Source of the DNA: Entoloma clypeatum | Taxonomy: Eukaryota > Basidiomycota > Agaricomycetes > Agaricales > Entolomataceae | Length of the DNA: 64,000 nucleotides | Reading direction: 5' to 3' | NCBI GenBank assembly: GCA_963565915.1 | Contig: OY751493.1 | Span: 4,092,001-4,156,000 of the forward strand | In this document: piece after piece, positions 35,301 to 46,998 of the stretch | Numbering within the stretch: the stretch's first letter is position 1 | How the letters are laid out: every line of letters begins with the position of its first letter | The notes under the pieces: generated by a model | What the model saw: only the letters and a program-made list of their open reading frames with translations | Told to the model about the DNA's origin: nothing | Database searches by the model: none | Translations under genes and position numbers: made by a program

Positions 35301-36420
35301 CCCGTCTCCCAAGTCTAAGCTCCCATCGTTGCCGCCTACGCCTACGACGCCTATTTCGCCGCTGGCGTCTCTCCCGCCCCCGATGCCCACGACGTCTCCT
35401 CTGCCCATGACACCCACGACATCTCTTCCTCCGCCTACGCCGACGAAGTCTGCGCCTCCCACGCCGCACGGACATGGACATGGACACGGACACGGACACG
35501 ACTATGAATACGAGTACGAGTTCCTGAACACCCCGCCGCCGACACCGCACGTGCACGCGCACGCGCACGGTATGAAGCGCATGCACAGCGCTGCCGCTGT
35601 CGTTTCTCGGTCCCATGCTCAGCAGTCACAAGCACCGGGGCGGTCGGGGTCTCCTTCGGTTCTTGGTGGTGGGAGCGGTGGGGGCAGGAGCGGGAGTGGG
35701 AGGGGTGGGGTTGGTGGTGGTGGTGGTGGTGGTGCGTTGGGAAGGAGCGCGACGTCGTTGGCGCCTGCTGCTCTCCCGCCGCCGTCTCCTGAGAGGAAGA
35801 AGAGCCTGTCGAGCTTTGCGGCTGGGTTGCGTGGGGGTGGGAAGGATAAGGATAAGGATAAGGGGAGGGATAGGGATAAGGATAGAGAGAAAGGAAAAGA
35901 GAAAGAGAAGGAGAAGGAGAAAGAGAGCGTGTGGGACTCGGTGCTGCCTGGAGTGAGCGTTGCGACTGTGGGGGGGAGGCCGACGACTGCGCCTTCGTCT
36001 TCTGGGACGGGCATGGGGCGGAGCAGAGCAGGAGGACGCGAGGAGGGGGCCGGGCCGTTACCACCTGTTCCTGTTCCTGTTCCTGTTCCTGTTCCGAGGG
36101 GGTACGAGAATGGGGTGGACGATGATGTGCTTTTGACTGGGTATGGGAGCGGGGTGGTGGGTGGTGGGTGGCCGTCGAGGTCGAAGTCGCAGGAGGGTGG
36201 AGGCCCCCCTGTGGTTGTGGTTGTTCCTACTGGCAACGCGTCGTCTTCGGGTCATGCTGCTCCTGTTGGTAGTGGTGGGAGTGGGAGTGGGAGTGGGGCG
36301 GGGAACGGGATGATGAGGGCGGCGCGGAAGCTGAGCTTGACTGCGCCGATGTTTGGGATTGGGAAGAGGGATAAGGATCGGGAGAAGAAGGGTGCGCCGA
36401 GCGCGTTTTTGCCGTTTTAG
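32374..36420 (+). CDS. CreB/Ubp9-13-type deubiquitinase with a long low-complexity tail
   Basis: A peptidase C19 enzyme of the USP12/46-CreB class. CreB in Aspergillus acts in carbon catabolite control, so that role is only inferred here. Exons are 32374-32496, 32552-32565 (14 bp), 32628-33082, 33139-33254, 33313-33671 and 33744-36420. The catalytic region reads [22 protein letters not shown], where relatives have FGNTC, so two Cys-box residues differ while the catalytic Cys and the Asn five before it remain. Other marks are [13 protein letters not shown], the zinc-binding CxxC pairs CLTCET and [17 protein letters not shown], and the His box [13 protein letters not shown] with the YVLYYQA end. 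After this domain (about residue 430) come roughly 800 residues of Ser/Pro/Gly/His/Lys-rich repeats, likely disordered, ending in AFLPF. Confidence 0.87.
34063..34090 (+). repeat. TCTGGG hexanucleotide repeat (Ser-Gly) in the deubiquitinase tail
   Basis: Four to five tandem TCTGGG units encode alternating serine and glycine. They are in frame and thus length-tolerant. Confidence 0.8.
36064..36095 (+). repeat. CCTGTT hexanucleotide repeat (Pro-Val) in the deubiquitinase tail
   Basis: Five tandem CCTGTT units encode a proline-valine run near the C-terminus, in frame. Confidence 0.8.
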
Positions 36421-37094
36421 GGGGGCGGCGCTGGTGTTGGTGTGTGTGTGTGTGTATGTGATGCAGGACGTCACGGCGCAATCATCGGTGGGGGGTGATG
36501 GATGTGGATGGACTCGGATGGTGATTTGCATACAGATGGCTGCTGGACCCGTCCTACCTGTAGGACACCGCGGCACGCACCATCTTTTCTTTTCTTTGGT
36601 TTACATTACTTGTATATTTCTTGCATCTTTCGATCATTCTTTCCCTTTGGACTTATACACCTCATCATTCTTTGCATGCTCATCCGATCTATAGGATCTC
36701 AGAGATCTCCTTGTCTCTTTTTTTTTCAACATGATCAAAGTGTTTTTCATCTTCTCCCTCTATTAGAATCACATTAAACTAATACCGTCTTCTTTCTTTT
36801 TCATATACTCATACCAGCATGAAACGACAACATATTTGTATAATGTATCAATTTTGCAAGGTTGTACAATTGTGCGAAGGAGTGATTTTGAGAGAGACAG
36901 GTAATAATCCCGATGGTGGTAAGCTTACAAGCTACATTAAGGCTACAGATGTAGGATCTAGAGGATACACTTTTTGCAAGAAAGCAACGATAGCGAGGGT
37001 GGATATAGAATCTCGAGCAATCAAGGTAAGTCAAAGTCTTTGCAAAGCAAGAAGAGCGGGGATAACGCGGAAAGGTGGAAAGAAAGGTCAAGTA
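36421..37094. other. intergenic, convergent 3' flanks, short TG repeat
   Basis: This lies between the ends of the deubiquitinase gene and the minus-strand F-box gene. A (TG)n microsatellite lies at about 36433-36458, and T/C-rich sequence follows. No gene was seen. Confidence 0.5.
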
Positions 37095-39095
37095 TCAATC
37101 ATCGCGAACGAACTGTTGGCACATCTTCCACTGTCCAAACTGATCCTCCGGCTGCGCAACATGCGCAAAATCCAGTATATCAATCCAATCGCTTCCCCCA
37201 GCCGCAACGCACACCCTCCCTATCCCCTCGTCCCACGTGATCGCAGCCACCCCGTCCGCCTCGTACTGCTGCCGCATCTCAGGCTCGAGCTCGACCGAGC
37301 AGTACATGTTCAGCGGGAGCGGCGGGTGCTTCCGCCGCATGACATGCGACGACGACTTGGGCACGCGCGCGATCGGGTAGTCGCTCAGCTGGTACTCCGG
37401 GTTCACGTACCGCCGCAGATTGACGAGCGCGGGCGCCGCGGTGCGGTCCGTCTGGTGCACGGTGTACGTCAGCGCGCGGTACGCCCCCGGGAGGACCTTG
37501 GCGCGGAGGGTGGGACATGTGTGCGTCGTTTGGGGGACGATGTGGTCGAGGGCGTAGTAGTATGTCTTTTTGTCGGGAGGGTGGAGTTTGACGGAGGGCC
37601 AGAGGACGACGTGTTTGATGCCCGTCTCGGGCATGGCAGTTTCCATGTATATCGAGATGGGAGGGGGAGGGAGGGAGTCGCGGCGGAGGCGGTAGTTGTC
37701 CTCGGTCCGTGTGGGGATGCCGTAGTCGGAGATGTGGAATGCGTCGACGAGGGTGTCCCAGAGAAGCTCGGATGAGGCTTTGCTGTCAACGCACGTTTTG
37801 CCCTCAACTGTGGGCATGTCGTAAAGCCCGAGGACGTGGTCGTGACTCCGTTTTGCATACACGATAGAATGGATGACGAGAAACTCTTTTTGATTCGGAA
37901 GATGTCGAACGGCTCTGATATAATGGTGCTGGGAAGATGACTTGTGGTCAGATATTAACTATCAGGATTGAAAAAAAGAGAGGTCGTACATTGCCCTCGA
38001 AAAGAGGATGTTTGCATTTGAGCCTCGAGATCTTTTTTTCTCTGTGGAGATCGACCATGACGATCGTGCTGGGCTGTTCCACGACACTGAGGTAAGGCAT
38101 ACCGTCCATCTCGTACAACGAAATGATATTCAGCTCGCCAGTCGCCTCCAGCATCTCCACTGCAAAGAAGGGTCCCTCTTGGCTTCCCGCAATGTCCTGG
38201 TATTCTCGACTCCCAGGTACCATCCGCGGATCTGCCAGGGCTTCAAGAGAATCCAAACTGATGCGAATGCACTCAAGGTCGTTCTTCATTCCAGAAGCGG
38301 GATCCGTTATGAGTCCCGGACCATAGTCACTTGGGTCCAAGCTAAAAAGATATGCATATTAGCCAATAAGAAGCTTTGAGATTCGAGAACAAATGACACG
38401 CACTTCATGGGGCCACCCTCTGTAAACCACCGGCACACATACGCGATCATGATGACGTAGCTTCCCCGGTATTTCATGTATTTGGCCTGTAAATGGATCG
38501 CATTTGCCTTGGTGGGGAATCTGGCCAACGCGCGCGGCCCATTGGGATGGTCCAAGCAGAACACGATGACATAAAAATGATAACTGTCGACGTCTTTGAC
38601 GGACGCGACGAGATACTTGCCGCCCGGCAATAACTTCAAATCAAGCACGACGTAGCGCGCGAGCAGGGCCCTGGTGCAGATGACTCGAGGGTATGACTGG
38701 CGCCAGTTGTCCTCGAGGGAGATGGCCCGTGTGACAAGCTGCTCTATTTCAAAGTCGGTAGCTTCGAGAGCGTACCGGAAGGTGGGCCGGATAGGCGGGA
38801 GAGGGATGGTGAGCTTTGATAAGAAACGTTTCCATATTACGGGCTCGTGTGTGAGAAGGTAGAAAGCTTTGTTGACCTGTCGAACACAGAGGTCGGGAGG
38901 CGCATTATTAAAACTAAAAACTAAATGACTTACTCTTCTGAGACATAAGATATCTTCCACGTGAAGGTAAGGAAATATTTGATCGATGTGAATATCCATG
39001 GGTAAACGATGGATAAAACATGATGAATATTTCTTGAGCTGGGCCAGAAAAAAGTTCGGAAGGTACGGAGCGAGCGAATTGGTCAAAAGTGGCAT
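37095..39095 (-). CDS. F-box protein of a different subfamily
   Basis: A multi-exon gene. The F-box is split by an intron after residue ~55: LPMDIHIDQIFPYLHVEDILCLRR joins VNKAFYLLTHEPVIWKRFL. The next exon ends near 38404. The following one (LDPSDYGPGLI ... LECIRISLDSLEAL ...) runs to about 37990, and the last exon holds the C-terminal half. The rest reads as a beta-rich repeat region (VVLDLKLLPGGKYLVASVKD, FFAVEMLEATGELNIISLYE, GVAAITWDEGIGRVCVA), similar to the propeller-like C-terminal regions of many agaricomycete F-box proteins. The start MPLLTNSL at 39095 leaves about 33 residues before the F-box; the internal MDIHIDQ would cut into it. The likely role is SCF ubiquitin-ligase substrate adaptor; the target is unknown. 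Confidence 0.75.
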
Positions 39096-39514
39096 AATAA
39101 CTTATGAAAAGTCCTCGGGCTTGCGAGTCTAGGAAAAGAAAAGAACAGAACAGAAAATCGTGAGTCGGCACGCCGAAGGGGAAAGAACAGTTGTGAGGCA
39201 ACCATGACTCACCCAGCCATGAGAAATATATGAATCTGCTGAGTCTGTCTCCATTTGAGCTTGCCTTGTTGTCGGACAAGGACGTATAGCCACTTTGTAC
39301 TTTTGAGAAAGACGAGGAAGGTCAGAAATAATACAACAAAACCACGTGAGTGGATTTCTGTCTTAGGAAATCGTTCATTCAACCAGTTTCTTCAGGAATT
39401 TCGGAACGTTCAGCGCGTATGCACAGCCCATGCCAATCAAGAGGCAACCAAGGAAGTTTTATAGACTGCCGTTAGACATCGAAAGAGTACCACTCTCTGT
39501 CTCTTGTCAACTAG
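39096..39514. other. intergenic
   Basis: Promoter side of the minus-strand F-box gene. No convincing coding sequence was seen. Confidence 0.35.
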
Positions 39515-40110
39515 TTACAGTTCGAGGAACACCCTAGACCCCATCACCGTGAGGTTCGTCACTGCGACCGCGATCTGCACAGTTGTATAGATCATTGACT
39601 GCATACGGATTCCGAATTTCATTGACCCGACTATGATCTGTGCAATCTTCGAGATGGCCCAGACACGGGGCCGTACCAGAATATAGCTCCAGACGAAATC
39701 ACACCAAGAACTGCTCCAACTTGACTGAGTGCGACAGCAACTTGGCAATGCTAACTCTGTATCTACGCGAAGAAAAGGTCGCAAGCAACCCAGAGTAACG
39801 GAGGGTAACGAAACTAGCACAAGATATATCAGCATGTCGTATCACGGATTTAAACAATTTACAACCATGTCGCGGGAGTTTTCTAGATACCCTTTTCTCT
39901 CGTGAGATGGAGGGAAATCTCAAGCACCGATAACAGATCGAGCTTGAATCAAGACAACGGAACTAGTCCCAGGCGACGACACCAGAAGCATCAGCCACGG
40001 TGATCGTAAACGACTCGTAAACGTCGCTTTAAAAACCGCCTAGTTCCTTGCTCAAGCGTGAGCCCTGGTGGCAAGAGGATCTGCGCGATGTTGGGTTGGG
40101 GAGCAGGCAT
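39515..40110 (-). pseudogene. remnant of a fungal multi-pass membrane protein
   Basis: The minus frame starting MPAPQPNIAQILLPPGLTLEQ resembles the N-terminus of common agaricomycete seven-helix proteins but stops after 39 codons. Further down, hydrophobic segments are spread over different frames without clear splice links (SMIYTTVQIAVAVTNLTVMG, and a frame with QVGAVLGVISSGAIFWYG). I read this as a decayed gene. It could also be a gene with introns I did not resolve. Confidence 0.3.
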
Positions 40111-40724
40111 CGCGAAAGACCTGATATTTTCCGTGGCGATTGAAAGGAGATACAATGAAGTGAATTTAAAGCCAGGTGGCAATTAAGACGAAAGGTTGGC
40201 GCCAGAACAAGTTTGACCTCGTTGATCAAGATTGGGAAACTACTGCTTCTCGAAGATAAACATCATGAGAAGGATCGTGAGGCTGAAATTACACCACCTC
40301 CATATGGCTCGGCCTCAACGCCTCATGACCGACCTCTCATCACCGATACCTTAGATGATAGGTGGTAGTATACCTCAGTGAGCGCTAGAGGAATTTCCAG
40401 ATATGGCGAGATGATGCGATTAGGTCCCTGCCCAGATCTTTATGGAAAGTGATATCGGTCTCCGTTCATGTCCCCAATGCTGGCACACCTTTGGGTATTC
40501 TCAGGTACATACTTAAAAAGTATGTTGAAGATGATAAACCTCAGGCTGAACTCCATCTTCTTCTCATGGAACTTGGATCGTTCAAGTAATCACCTCCAGC
40601 ATGTTGTTTAACTTCGGGAGAGAAGGTACATCCGCCACTGTGGAGCGAGTGACAAAAACTAGAGAGGAACCCTCTTGGTGCGGTTCCAAGTCAGCGCAAT
40701 CAGATGGAACACGTTCTGAACGTT
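40111..40724. other. intergenic
   Basis: No gene or repeat is recognisable here. Confidence 0.35.
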
Positions 40725-40897
40725 CCTGCGACAAGTGTGGTGTATCCTAAGTGGTCGAGGAAGCCCTGCAACAGGTTGCTGAATCAGTCTTGGGCGTGGA
40801 TCTTGGCGTCATAGATCGCCAAAGGGCTAATGTCGATCTTTTTGGTTGAAAGGTCAAGGCGAGTCGGATGTATGTATCAGTGTGAGGATCTTCTCTG
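40725..40897 (-). pseudogene. O-methyltransferase N-terminal relic
   Basis: Minus-strand sequence matches the dimerisation-domain start of the O-methyltransferase at 48.3-49.8 kb: EKILTLI aligned with EEILQLA, LAIYDAKIHAQD with FAIYNAKIRMQG, and LLQGFLDHLGYTTLVAG with LLQTVLGRLEYTAVLAG. At least one in-frame stop follows the AQD segment, and no catalytic domain was found nearby. It appears to be a dead paralog at the outer edge of the biosynthetic locus. Confidence 0.6.
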
Positions 40898-41144
40898 CGG
40901 GTCCACTTGCACAAACCGTTTTCGGGGTTGTACATTGTGCGGGTCGCGATCACTTCGTCGGGGATAAGCATTCAAACATTCAACATGTTGACGGGTTTTT
41001 GGGCGGGTTGATAGGACTACTTGCATTTGGAGGCTTGGTAAGAAGTGGATCAGTTCAAGTTCAACATAGCCAAAGAAGAAAGGATGGCGAAAACCGGGTA
41101 TATTGAAGATACTGGCGAAGATGGAAGCTGGAGTGAAGTTTGTA

Positions 41145-42079
41145 TCAAGACATTGAGTAGGGTGAATATTTCCAGTACCTGTTAAGGCGAAGAAGTCAGC
41201 ACGCTGAAATCCTGTCGATAAGTGACTTCACAGACCCGGAGTGCCTTTTCGCCAAGACATATGGTACAACTAATTTACGCAGAATCCATGGCATAGGAGG
41301 CCAAACATCTTTGTTCTCAGCTGATGTATGGCTACGGTAGCATATAAGTCTGACTCGGATGTACACAACTGAGCGCGATCGATCTACTTACCTTCGCCAT
41401 ATACGGAACTAACAAGAAAGGATCTCCATGGGATTTGGCATAAGATTCAAGTTTGGCGATCATAGCCACAATATCCTTTTCGGCAAAGCCGGCTTCCTTG
41501 AGCTTGGAAGGAAGAATGTGTTCGACTTCTTCATCCAAGTGCGTATACTGTTGAGGATAATCGATAGATCGCCGTGTTTAGATGGAACAGATACTAACCA
41601 AAGGTTCTTTGAAGGCGACCATCAAGCTACTCAGTGCAGCAGCATCGAATTTAGATGGATCAGCCTTCGCTTCAGAAATCGTGGCAGTTAGTTGATCCAG
41701 AGTGCCATGGATGGTCTTGTGCTGGCTGGCTTCCCCGGAAAAGTCCATATTCTCGTCGAGGAAAGGAAAGACAACTTCTTCCTGTTCGGACAGTCTGTCA
41801 GTAAGTGCGAAGATACTCTGGCATGAGTTAAACAGACACACACCTCGCTCTGATGATGGCTTTCGATTGAGAGAGCCCAAGCCTCGCAGTATCCAAGAAA
41901 ATTCTTCAGGTCATCCAAAGGCGGCTCTGCCAGGTGTTCCAAAATGATATCGTAACCGAGCTTGAAGGTCTGATGCACTACAGAAGGGTCACTATGGCAG
42001 GGTGATTCGGGGCGAGAGTTTGCACACCATTGACCATGTTCCAGTGTAGGAGAGCGTAGGGATCCGTTGGAGCGGCCAT
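41145..42079 (-). CDS. hemerythrin (HHE)-domain protein
   Basis: A five- or six-exon gene for a fungal hemerythrin-like cation-binding protein. It starts MAAPTDPYALLHWNMVNGVQ (ATG 42077-42079). The likely di-iron ligands lie in helices with HQTFKLGYDIILEH, SIESHHQSEEEVVFPFL, ASQHKTIHGTLDQL and YTHLDEEVEHILP, which together give the HHE pattern. The C-terminal part has WPPMPWILRKLVVPYVLAKRHSG and, after a last intron, YWKYSPYSMS and the stop at 41145-41147; this WKY-SPY end is usual in the family. Fungal members are uncharacterised. Oxygen or iron binding is inferred. It sits 0.5 kb behind the end of the first synthetase-oxygenase gene on the same strand and could belong to the locus by position only. 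Confidence 0.78.
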
Positions 42080-42592
42080 TGCGAATGTCCGAAGTAAATG
42101 GTGCGAAAGAAGGAAAGAGCTGGGCTGATAAAGATCCTTATTCACCACGTCCGCATGCTTCTTTAGAAGAGCAATAGATCTGGAATGAAGATCTTGCAAT
42201 TGGATGCTCGACTCCTTTCGCCTCCACGGTCCATCTGACCCACCATCTCCGAACGCAACGCAATAGTCCTCGCCACACAAGGCCGTAAGTCCACATTACA
42301 CAGCACCTTGTCTTTCACGAACGTTGGGACTGCTTCCTGATGTGACCGAAGGATATACGTCGACCCAGCTTGAAGTTCTTGATTGTTTTGTCGTCGGTGC
42401 GAAGCCGGTGCATCGAATTCGGAAAAGGTTTTGTTGCGAATGTGCTCTGTATGTAATACATATATCTGGACTCAAAACAGACGGCACTGATAAGTGTTTG
42501 GCCTCGGGTTCGTTTGACGCGTGCGGGAGGCGCAGAAAAACATACCAATACAATTGAATACTATTTGAAAGGAACACAGCAAATCAAGCATT
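42080..42592. other. intergenic, hemerythrin promoter
   Basis: About 0.5 kb between the hemerythrin start and the end of the synthetase-oxygenase gene, both on minus. Short open frames only. Confidence 0.4.
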
Positions 42593-45500
42593 TCACAAAA
42601 CACCCATCTTCACACCCTCCTCAAACTCCACAGGATACAGCTTCTTCGCCGCAGCCGGGAAGAGACTCAGCCTCGCGAAGCCACTCCTTACAAGGGGGTC
42701 CTGCAGAGCCGTGAGCCGCTGGATCCTCGGATTTGGCGCAACGTGCATCTTGGCTAACTCAGGGTGGTCAAATTGCGGCAGGGGCAGGACCGGCTTGTCG
42801 ATTCTTGTAGAGAGAGCATACGGAATAGTGTATCTGTCTGCATCAATCTTGAGGGTGTTGACGCGATGGAGGGTCGCGATCATCCGGCCTCCAGTGAGTT
42901 TCATGAGCTGAACACCTGTCAGGGCAGAGAAGTGTTGAGCATCGTGAGCGAGAGACCAATAAAGCATTTACCGATATTGCAGACTACTCCGCCTTCAACC
43001 ATGGGAATGTCAACCCATTTCCCCTGATGATTCTGCGCCTGCAATCCAGGTCTCGACTGGATCAAACAAGTCACAAAGGTCGACGGGTCGCGATGTTCGT
43101 GCATTCCTTGGACGAACCCGTTTTCTGCCTCTCGCTGCATCTCTGGTGTGGCGGGGAAATAGTGCCACAATGCCGAGGTGAACTCGGGTTCAATCCGAGT
43201 CGGGAAGAAATCATCCAAGACGGAAGAGGGGATATCAAGGAGGTGGCAGATATGCTGATTGATGACGAGATTAAGGGCATGGTAGTTAGCGAATAACATT
43301 TCCATTTTGGAGCGGAAGGTGGGTAGATCTTCTTCGGACGGCCATTGGTTGGGTCCTGAAAGGCATCTCAGCACAACTGTTGGCCGGAGGTAGATGCGCA
43401 TCGTCTACTTTACCTTCGTGTAGTCGAAGCCAAAAGGGAACGTCGCCCCCGCCATTGCTGGTTGGGACTGGTACGTCAACTCCAAAACGATAGGCCTCCG
43501 CATGAGCCTACGGTTCTCATTTCGTTAAGTATGAAAAGAAAGAGAAGGGCGAAAGTCACCTTATGACTACCACCGATATCATCTGCGCGGAAATAGCCTC
43601 TCAGTGCATAGGATTTAATAGTTCCCAGCGATTCTTTCCATTCCATAGGCTTGGAGAATAGCCGATGCGCGAGGCTGAACAGTTCTTTCTGAAACTCGGG
43701 CTCAAATCCGGGAACATTGACGAAGATTCCGAACCCAACATCTTCCAACGCAAATCTAAGTTGTCGGTAGTAGGTGTCTGGGTCTTTTGCAGCAAGTGCA
43801 AAATCGATGATCGGAACCTCGTTAAAATTCTGTTTCGGGCGTGGCAGTTGCTGCGGAAGAGCTGCCGAGGTCGCCTTGAGGAAATCCTTTTCAGCGCGAC
43901 CAAGGGCACCTCGGAGCTTCTCAGCAAAGGAATCGACGTTATCTTCGGAAAGCATTGTATAATGCTCCCCGGTAACATCTACCATCTCAAACTTGTCCGT
44001 GCTGCTGAAGTCGCGCCACTTCGACAGGAGATCTTGTTTGTAGTCTTCCCTCGTTCCCATGCCCGGCAACGGAACGGCACAAAACACTGTCGTTCGCGCA
44101 CCAGGGACAAATCCAGACGGCTCATACTTCCGCCCCAAGCAGCTAATCTGGTACGCAACACCCACCCATCGTTTGAAATCGTTCACTTTGAGCTGAAGGT
44201 TGTTCCGACGCTCTTGGTCGCAGTGTCCAATATCCAGCAGATTATGTCGGATGACGACGGGGGCTCGTAATCCAAGCCAATGATCTCTGGAAACTCCTTC
44301 TCAAGAGACTCCTTTAGCGTTCTAAAGCTTGACGTGGGTATCAACGCAAGGAACATGCACAGATTCACCAAGACTTCGGCCCAGTCCAGCTCCTTCATCC
44401 GGAACTGGATATGAGGGGGCAAATTCATAATACCGATCCAAGCGACGCGTTTTCCATTCTGCTCGAGTTTCTTGCCGATTTCGAAAGCGACAGCGCCGCC
44501 GAAGCTGTAGCCTGCCAGGTAATATGGTCCGCTCGGATACGTTTTCTCGATCGCACAGGTGTAGCTCTCAACCATCTCATCAAACGTAATGAAGGGAGTC
44601 TCGTTGGACTCGAACCCTCGTGCTCGCAGCGCGTACACAGGTCTGTCGTCGGCAAGTGCCCGTGCGAGAGTGATGAACACCAGCACCTCCCCGACACCAG
44701 GATGAACGAGGAAGAGGGGCGGCTTCGTCCCGGAAGGATTGAAACATACGACGGGATTGTATTCTTGAGGTTCTTGTCTGTCGGAGGCAATATCCAAAAG
44801 CTCCACGAGGAAATCGGAAAGCTGGCCGAGCTCAGGTCTCTTGAGCATATCGATGGTAGGGATGTCAGCAATCGAGAGCTGTGCTTGCAAACGTTGCTTG
44901 AGCTGGATAAGGTGCATGGATGATGCGCCCATATCAAACAGGTTATGCGATTGCCTGAGTGAAGAAAACTCCAAGCCGAACAGAGCAGCCACGCTCTCGA
45001 AAACCGTTTTCTCTACCGTATTCCTTGGATCTTGTGGTGCCTCTGAAAGGCCGTCCTGCAAAACCAATGATTTCTTGATTGACTGGTATTCTCCTTTCAG
45101 ATAAGCAGCGGCGAGAGAGGAACGAGAGATTTTTCCTAGTGCTGTCTTGACGAACGCTTTGCGCGGCAGAGGAAGTATGATAAGGGGGGCCTGGGAGCAG
45201 AATACGCTGCACGCCGTCTTTATGGCTTGGTTGGTGGCAGCGATTGATTTCAGATCGGAGAGGCTCAAGGTGTTCTCCACCATGATCTCATGCTGGTAGA
45301 AAACAGCATACGTTTCCGTATCTGCATTGGGAAGGCGCATTGGGGAGACGTAGACGAACGACTTCATCAAGCCATGAATGCGGAGGTCCTCGATGTAGTG
45401 CTCGACGTCGACGCTGGGATGCTTCACCCCATTGATGTTGATACAGTCCTTGTCTCTGCCCATAAGGTGGAGATTGCCGTCCCCGTCCAGCAGAGCTGTG

Positions 45501-46931
45501 TCGCCAGTGATGAACCAGCCGTCGCTGAATGACTCAGCGGTCGCCTTAGGATTGTTGTGATACTCGCAGAAGATGGTGGGTCCCTCGAGCTGCAGCTGAC
45601 CTTCCTCGGACGCATGGCATACGGCCCCTGTCCTCGGATTGACGATTCGTACGAATGTTCCGTCGCAGCACTTTCCCAAAGAGAGGTACTTGGTATTGAA
45701 CTCCTGAACATCACGCGGAATAAACCTGGTGTCGTAAATGCATCCTGCCTATAGGTTAATCAGACTTCCCATCGTTCGGCACCTCTGATAAAGATATCTA
45801 TCAGCACTTACCCCCGTCTCTGTCATGCCAAATCCACCCCTGAGCACATTGCGGGGCGCACCAAAGCATTCCAAGATGTCCGTGAATTCCACGGCGGTTT
45901 TGACCGGCACGGCCTCGCCCCCAGAGATGAAGACTGCAACGGAGGATAGGTCAATAGACCCCAGTTCATAAGGCGTTATTGCCACATCTCGGCAAATTTG
46001 CGCCAATAGAAAGTTCGGGCTGAAGGTGTATGAAATGCGATGCTTGCTGCAGATGTTGAGCATATTTCGTGGTGTTTGGATGATAGCTGCGGGAGCAATG
46101 TGGTATTGGCTGAAGCAAACATCAGAAATGTGGTCGAGCATGAGGAAAGAAATAAGTGAGTCTACCTTGCATCAGCTATGAGAGCCTGGAGATGGATCTC
46201 CGAGAGGCATGCAACATGATCGAAGGCGATCCAATTGAGGAACCTTGACGAGGGTGTAGTTCCATGGTGTTTGGCTTTGCCTCTAATGCAAGATAAGAGA
46301 TTGGAGTGTCGCAGACCAGTTGCCTTTGAGTTCCCCGTAGAACCCGAAGTGAGCATGAAACAAACGATATCATTAGGCTTGGGAGATCGTTGCGGAAAGA
46401 TATGAGAATGTGCGTCCACTTTCACATTTACAGATTCGAGCTGTGACATGGACAACGTTTTCAATGAAGGCACAAGACTGAGGACGGCCTGGATTGTATC
46501 ATCTGGTGCGACAAGTGTAGGTCCATTGAACAACTCTTGAAGATGCTCGAACAGAAGGACTTGACGACTTTGGTCTGGATGTAAGGGAGGAATTGGGCAA
46601 ACGGGTATGCCGGCTGTGGAAAATTGAAAATGATTGAGGTGATTATACATACTAATAAAGAGAAATGACACCCACCAAGACAGCAAGCCCAGAAGGTGCG
46701 AATGTGGCTCTCATGGTCGGAGAAGCATGTAATCACAACATCAGTGCCGTCCGTCTTAAGTCCAGACGAAACAAGCTGGGCTGCGTATTCGTAGGACTCT
46801 GCAAGGAGTTGAGCATAAGAGAACGATTTCCCCAAGTCCCCGTCTGCATCAAGGAAACCCAATTCGGCGGTCGACGTCTGACCGCGTCCAAAGAGAAGGT
46901 CTGGAAGCGTCGAGAATTTCTGGACAGCCAT
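42593..46931 (-). CDS. NRPS-like A-T-TE enzyme fused to a 2-oxoglutarate/Fe(II) oxygenase, copy 1
   Basis: Starts MAVQKFSTLPDLLFGRG. The adenylation domain (about residues 10-560) shows CFMLTSGSTGNSKATGLRHSN (ATP loop), GGFGMTETG, GDTALLDGDGNLHLMGRDKD and the PLPRKAFVKTALGKISRSSL end. A carrier domain follows with LFDMGASSMHLIQLK (the serine for phosphopantetheine). A thioesterase comes next: LFLVHPGVGEVLVF and AGYSFGGAVAFE (GxSxG nucleophile). The TE tail (WVGVAYQISCLGRKYEPSG ... GEHYTML) runs without a stop into a linker and an isopenicillin-N-synthase-like domain: VPIIDFALAAKDPDTYY, then HEHRD (HxD), LHRVNT (distal His) and DRYTIP (2-oxoglutarate side), ending EGVKMGVL. Introns lie at positions mirrored in copy 2. 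A one-base frame break lies at 44219-44221. Ready annotation pipelines may split it there. A-T-TE relatives make quinones or furanones from alpha-keto acids; the substrate here is unknown. Confidence 0.8.
43690..46819 (-). repeat. inverted repeat arm 1, near-identical tract
   Basis: About 3.1 kb that is almost the reverse complement of 51042-54170, introns included. Only scattered substitutions are seen, for example I/V, R/G, Y/N and L/P in the encoded protein. Outside this tract the two genes are clearly more diverged. Confidence 0.85.
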
Positions 46932-46976
46932 ACAAGTATGTGACTGCGGTTTATTTAGACTGTAAATTTTAGGCCC

Positions 46977-46998
46977 TTCTTATATCACGAAGGTATGG
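46977..46998 (-). promoter_or_regulatory. TATA-like core promoter of copy 1
   Basis: On the minus strand CCATACCTTC is followed by TATAAGAA about 45 bp before the ATG. Copy 2 has the same block at the same distance with two mismatches, although the sequence around it has diverged. Confidence 0.5.

Noticed and set aside
34063..36095. Regular repeats in the deubiquitinase gene as CRISPR or satellite DNA
   Set aside because: They are in-frame short tandem repeats without spacers inside a eukaryotic coding exon.
34188..36576. Several long open frames on the minus strand opposite the deubiquitinase tail
   Set aside because: They are antisense shadows of simple-repeat coding DNA, low complexity, with no family match.
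43180..43215. A GGTTCAATCC stretch that looks like a tRNA T-arm
   Set aside because: It lies inside the oxygenase exon, and no matching acceptor or anticodon stems were found.
46665..46943. A 92-codon plus-strand frame opposite the start of synthetase copy 1, and its twin at 50790-51194
   Set aside because: It mirrors the conserved exon of the real genes, so its apparent conservation comes from the inverted duplication.
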